Origin: an uncultured Lachnospiraceae bacterium
Lineage (GTDB): Bacteria; Bacillota; Clostridia; Lachnospirales; Lachnospiraceae
Assembly (NCBI GenBank): GCA_910586615.1
Contig: CAJUJP010000056.1
Coordinates: 1 to 21,135, forward strand
Reading direction: 5' to 3'
Length of the DNA stretch: 21,135 nt
Shown: positions 20,224 to 21,135 of the stretch, in pieces
Position numbering within the stretch: the stretch's first letter is position 1
Layout: each line of letters begins with the position of its first letter
The notes under the pieces: model-generated
The model's database searches: none
Told to the model about the DNA's origin: nothing
The model's input: the letters and a program-made list of their open reading frames with translations, nothing else
Made by a program: the position numbers and the translations under genes

Positions 20224-20261
20224 TTTTGGCCAGCGCCAAAATGCCTGTTTTTTGGCATTTT
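20224..20261 (-). other. Two overlapping, mutually exclusive hairpins in the HAD leader
   Basis: TTTTGGC (20224-20230) pairs with GCCAAAA (20235-20241), and AAAATGCC (20238-20245) pairs with GGCATTTT (20254-20261). The two stems share 20238-20241, so only one can form fully. They end about 32 nt before the HAD start codon. Confidence 0.45.
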
Positions 20262-20277
20262 GTGTGCATCATCGTTG

Positions 20278-20332
20278 CAATTCACACTGGATAACCGTAA
20301 ATTAATGCGAAATCTGGCATAGGTGTGAATTG
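20278..20332. repeat. 10-bp inverted repeat in the HAD/Uma2 divergent region
   Basis: CAATTCACAC (20278-20287) and GTGTGAATTG (20323-20332) are perfect inverted copies 35 bp apart. They may be paired operator half-sites or an RNA stem in the HAD leader. Confidence 0.45.
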
Positions 20333-20376
20333 TAACTTTAGTTCTTTAGCAGAATCATTTTTCTTCTGTCAAAATC

Positions 20377-20405
20377 TTGTCTCCCAATCGCTGGCATAGT
20401 ATAAT
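20377..20405 (+). promoter_or_regulatory. Promoter of the Uma2 gene
   Basis: TTGTCT (20377-20382), a 17-base spacer and TATAAT (20400-20405). The spacer ends with CTGGCATAG (20391-20399), which also occurs at 20314-20322. A minus-strand TTGACA (20372-20367) nearby could serve the HAD gene, but its -10 box is poor. Confidence 0.7.
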
Positions 20406-20445
20406 GCAAATATATACTAATCCCCATAGTCAGGAGGTATTTCAA

Positions 20446-20946
20446 ATGAACGCCTTTCCAATAGAAGATATGAGCAAAACCTACCTTGAGCATTCAATGG
20501 TAATTCATAATTTTGTCATCAAAATAGGCGGTCAGATCAAAGACAGTCTGTGCCGTGTATTTGGTGACAGTGTACAATATCAATGGCGTGAAAATGATGA
20601 TAAAGTGATCATACCAGATGCTTCTATCATCTGCAACATGCGCGACAGAAAAAATGTATCATTTACCGGCATCCCCCGTTTTGTCATGGAAGTCTTATCC
20701 GATTCCACTGAGGAATATGACCGAAATGAAAAAATGCAAATATATTGTAAAGTCGGTGTTTCCGAGTATTGGATTGTTGACTGGCGTAAAAAACAAGTCG
20801 AAATTTATATGTTTGACTGGAAAGATGACGATACCTCTTATCCATATCTCTATAAAACAGTCACAGAACAAAATAAAGATGATTTACAACCGGTCATGTT
20901 CCCCAACTTTAAAATCACATTTGATGAACTCTTTGACATTGAATAG
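20446..20946 (+). CDS. Uma2 family endonuclease-like protein
   Basis: A 166-residue protein of the Uma2 (DUF820) family, a PD-(D/E)XK nuclease fold common in cyanobacteria and many Firmicutes. The motifs are visible: VIIPDASIIC near residues 44-53 (catalytic Asp), FVMEVLSDST near 67-76 (Glu) and the family block RNEKMQIYCKVGVSEYWIVD near 82-101. The DNA target and role are unknown; many copies are thought to be mobile or selfish. The ATG at 20446 has AGGAGG 8 bases upstream. The gene is visibly AT-richer than its neighbours and lies between a HAD gene and a tRNA, which hints at acquisition, but no integrase or flanking att repeat is seen. Confidence 0.9.
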   Translation: MNAFPIEDMSKTYLEHSMVIHNFVIKIGGQIKDSLCRVFGDSVQYQWRENDDKVIIPDASIICNMRDRKNVSFTGIPRFVMEVLSDSTEEYDRNEKMQIYCKVGVSEYWIVDWRKKQVEIYMFDWKDDDTSYPYLYKTVTEQNKDDLQPVMFPNFKITFDELFDIE

Positions 20947-20961
20947 AAAAAAGATGTAAAA

Positions 20962-20995
20962 AAACGAGCAAAGCTCGTTTGCGAGATTCGCCTCG
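20962..20995 (-). terminator. Second terminator past tRNA-Thr; dispersed repeat copy C
   Basis: AAACGAGC (20962-20969), an AAA loop and GCTCGTTT (20973-20980). On the minus strand the stem runs into TTTT and a further TTTTTT, a strong terminator pointing away from the tRNA. The adjoining TCGTTTGCGAGAT (20975-20987), with a GCGAG/CTCGC stem (20981-20995), repeats the left half of copy B at 15032. Confidence 0.75.
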
Positions 20996-21031
20996 CGAAC
21001 TCGAATAAGCGTAGAAATTTCCTATACCGCA

Positions 21032-21061
21032 AAAAAACCTTGTGCATTCACAAGGTTTTTT
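21032..21061. terminator. Two-way terminator directly after tRNA-Thr
   Basis: AAAAAACCTTGTG (21032-21044), a CATT loop and CACAAGGTTTTTT (21049-21061) form a perfect 13-bp stem with T tracts on both strands. It starts right at the tRNA 3' end on the minus strand and also faces transcripts from the Uma2 gene. Confidence 0.93.
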
Positions 21062-21062
21062 A

Positions 21063-21135
21063 AGCTGCTGACGGGAATCGGACCCGTGACCTCCGCACTA
21101 CCAATGCGACGCTCTACCGACTGAGCCACAGCAGC
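21063..21135 (-). tRNA. tRNA-Thr (anticodon GGU)
   Basis: Read from the right edge on the minus strand, a full cloverleaf is present. The 7-bp acceptor stem is GCTGCTG/CAGCAGC, the D stem GCTC/GAGC, the anticodon stem TCGCA/TGCGG with loop TTGGTAG (anticodon GGT in DNA), and the T stem ACGGG/CCCGT with loop TCCGATT. GGU reads ACC/ACU threonine codons. The anticodon stem ends in a T-G wobble. No 3' CCA is encoded; TT then the terminator follows. The gene's 5' base is the last base of the window, so it is complete but its promoter is outside. Confidence 0.95.

Overview
This 21.1 kb window looks like ordinary chromosome from a Firmicute of class Clostridia, most likely family Lachnospiraceae. 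The reasons are the class III fructose-1,6-bisphosphatase, a lysine (L box) riboswitch on dapA, a niacin-type NadR repressor, a YerC/YecD TrpR-like protein, a DUF1836 protein, strong GGAGG ribosome binding sites and mid-range base composition. No species can be named from the sequence alone. No CRISPR array, phage block, transposase or biosynthetic cluster was seen.

Layout. 1-3,410: a small minus-strand group with an HPt phosphotransfer protein and a DUF1836 protein; plus-strand yerC; a membrane-anchored LytM-like protein that has lost its zinc ligands; and the NadR/NiaR-type repressor. 3,530-5,450: a cold-shock gene, a HisA of the eukaryotic (yeast HIS6) type standing alone, and a low-complexity lipoprotein. 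5,635-9,853 (minus): an L-box-controlled run dapA - dapB - fbp, in which fbp is joined to dapB by an ATGA overlap. 9,931-11,256 (minus): a divergent corrinoid adenosyltransferase-family ATPase and a protein with two tandem SSB-like OB folds. 11,500-15,790: typA (plus) meeting mgtE and a YigZ/IMPACT protein (minus), with only 2 bp between the typA and mgtE stops. 16,038-18,985: a class A penicillin-binding protein with a Gln/Ala repeat tail. 19,047-20,192 (minus): a small helical protein and a HAD hydrolase. 20,377-21,135: a Uma2-family endonuclease gene with AT-richer sequence, then a tRNA-Thr(GGU) read from the right edge.

How the parts work together. The clearest regulatory unit is the lysine branch: consensus promoter, L-box aptamer and intrinsic terminator precede dapA, the first committed enzyme, followed by dapB. 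Because fbp lies downstream, lysine may also influence gluconeogenic phosphatase level unless dapB has its own promoter. Convergent pairs repeatedly share a hairpin as a two-way terminator (yerC/LytM-like, csp/hisA, lipoprotein/fbp, PBP/helical protein). The mgtE terminator is encoded inside the last codons of typA.

The most unusual non-genic signal is a small family of dispersed GC-rich repeats in intergenic and leader sequence (about 9,546, 15,032, 20,962, with reduced versions near 2,833 and 11,321). I found no convincing new multi-gene system. The items most worth a second look are these repeats, the eukaryotic-type HisA, the dapB-fbp coupling, the catalytically dead LytM protein, the double-OB protein and the terminator hidden in typA.
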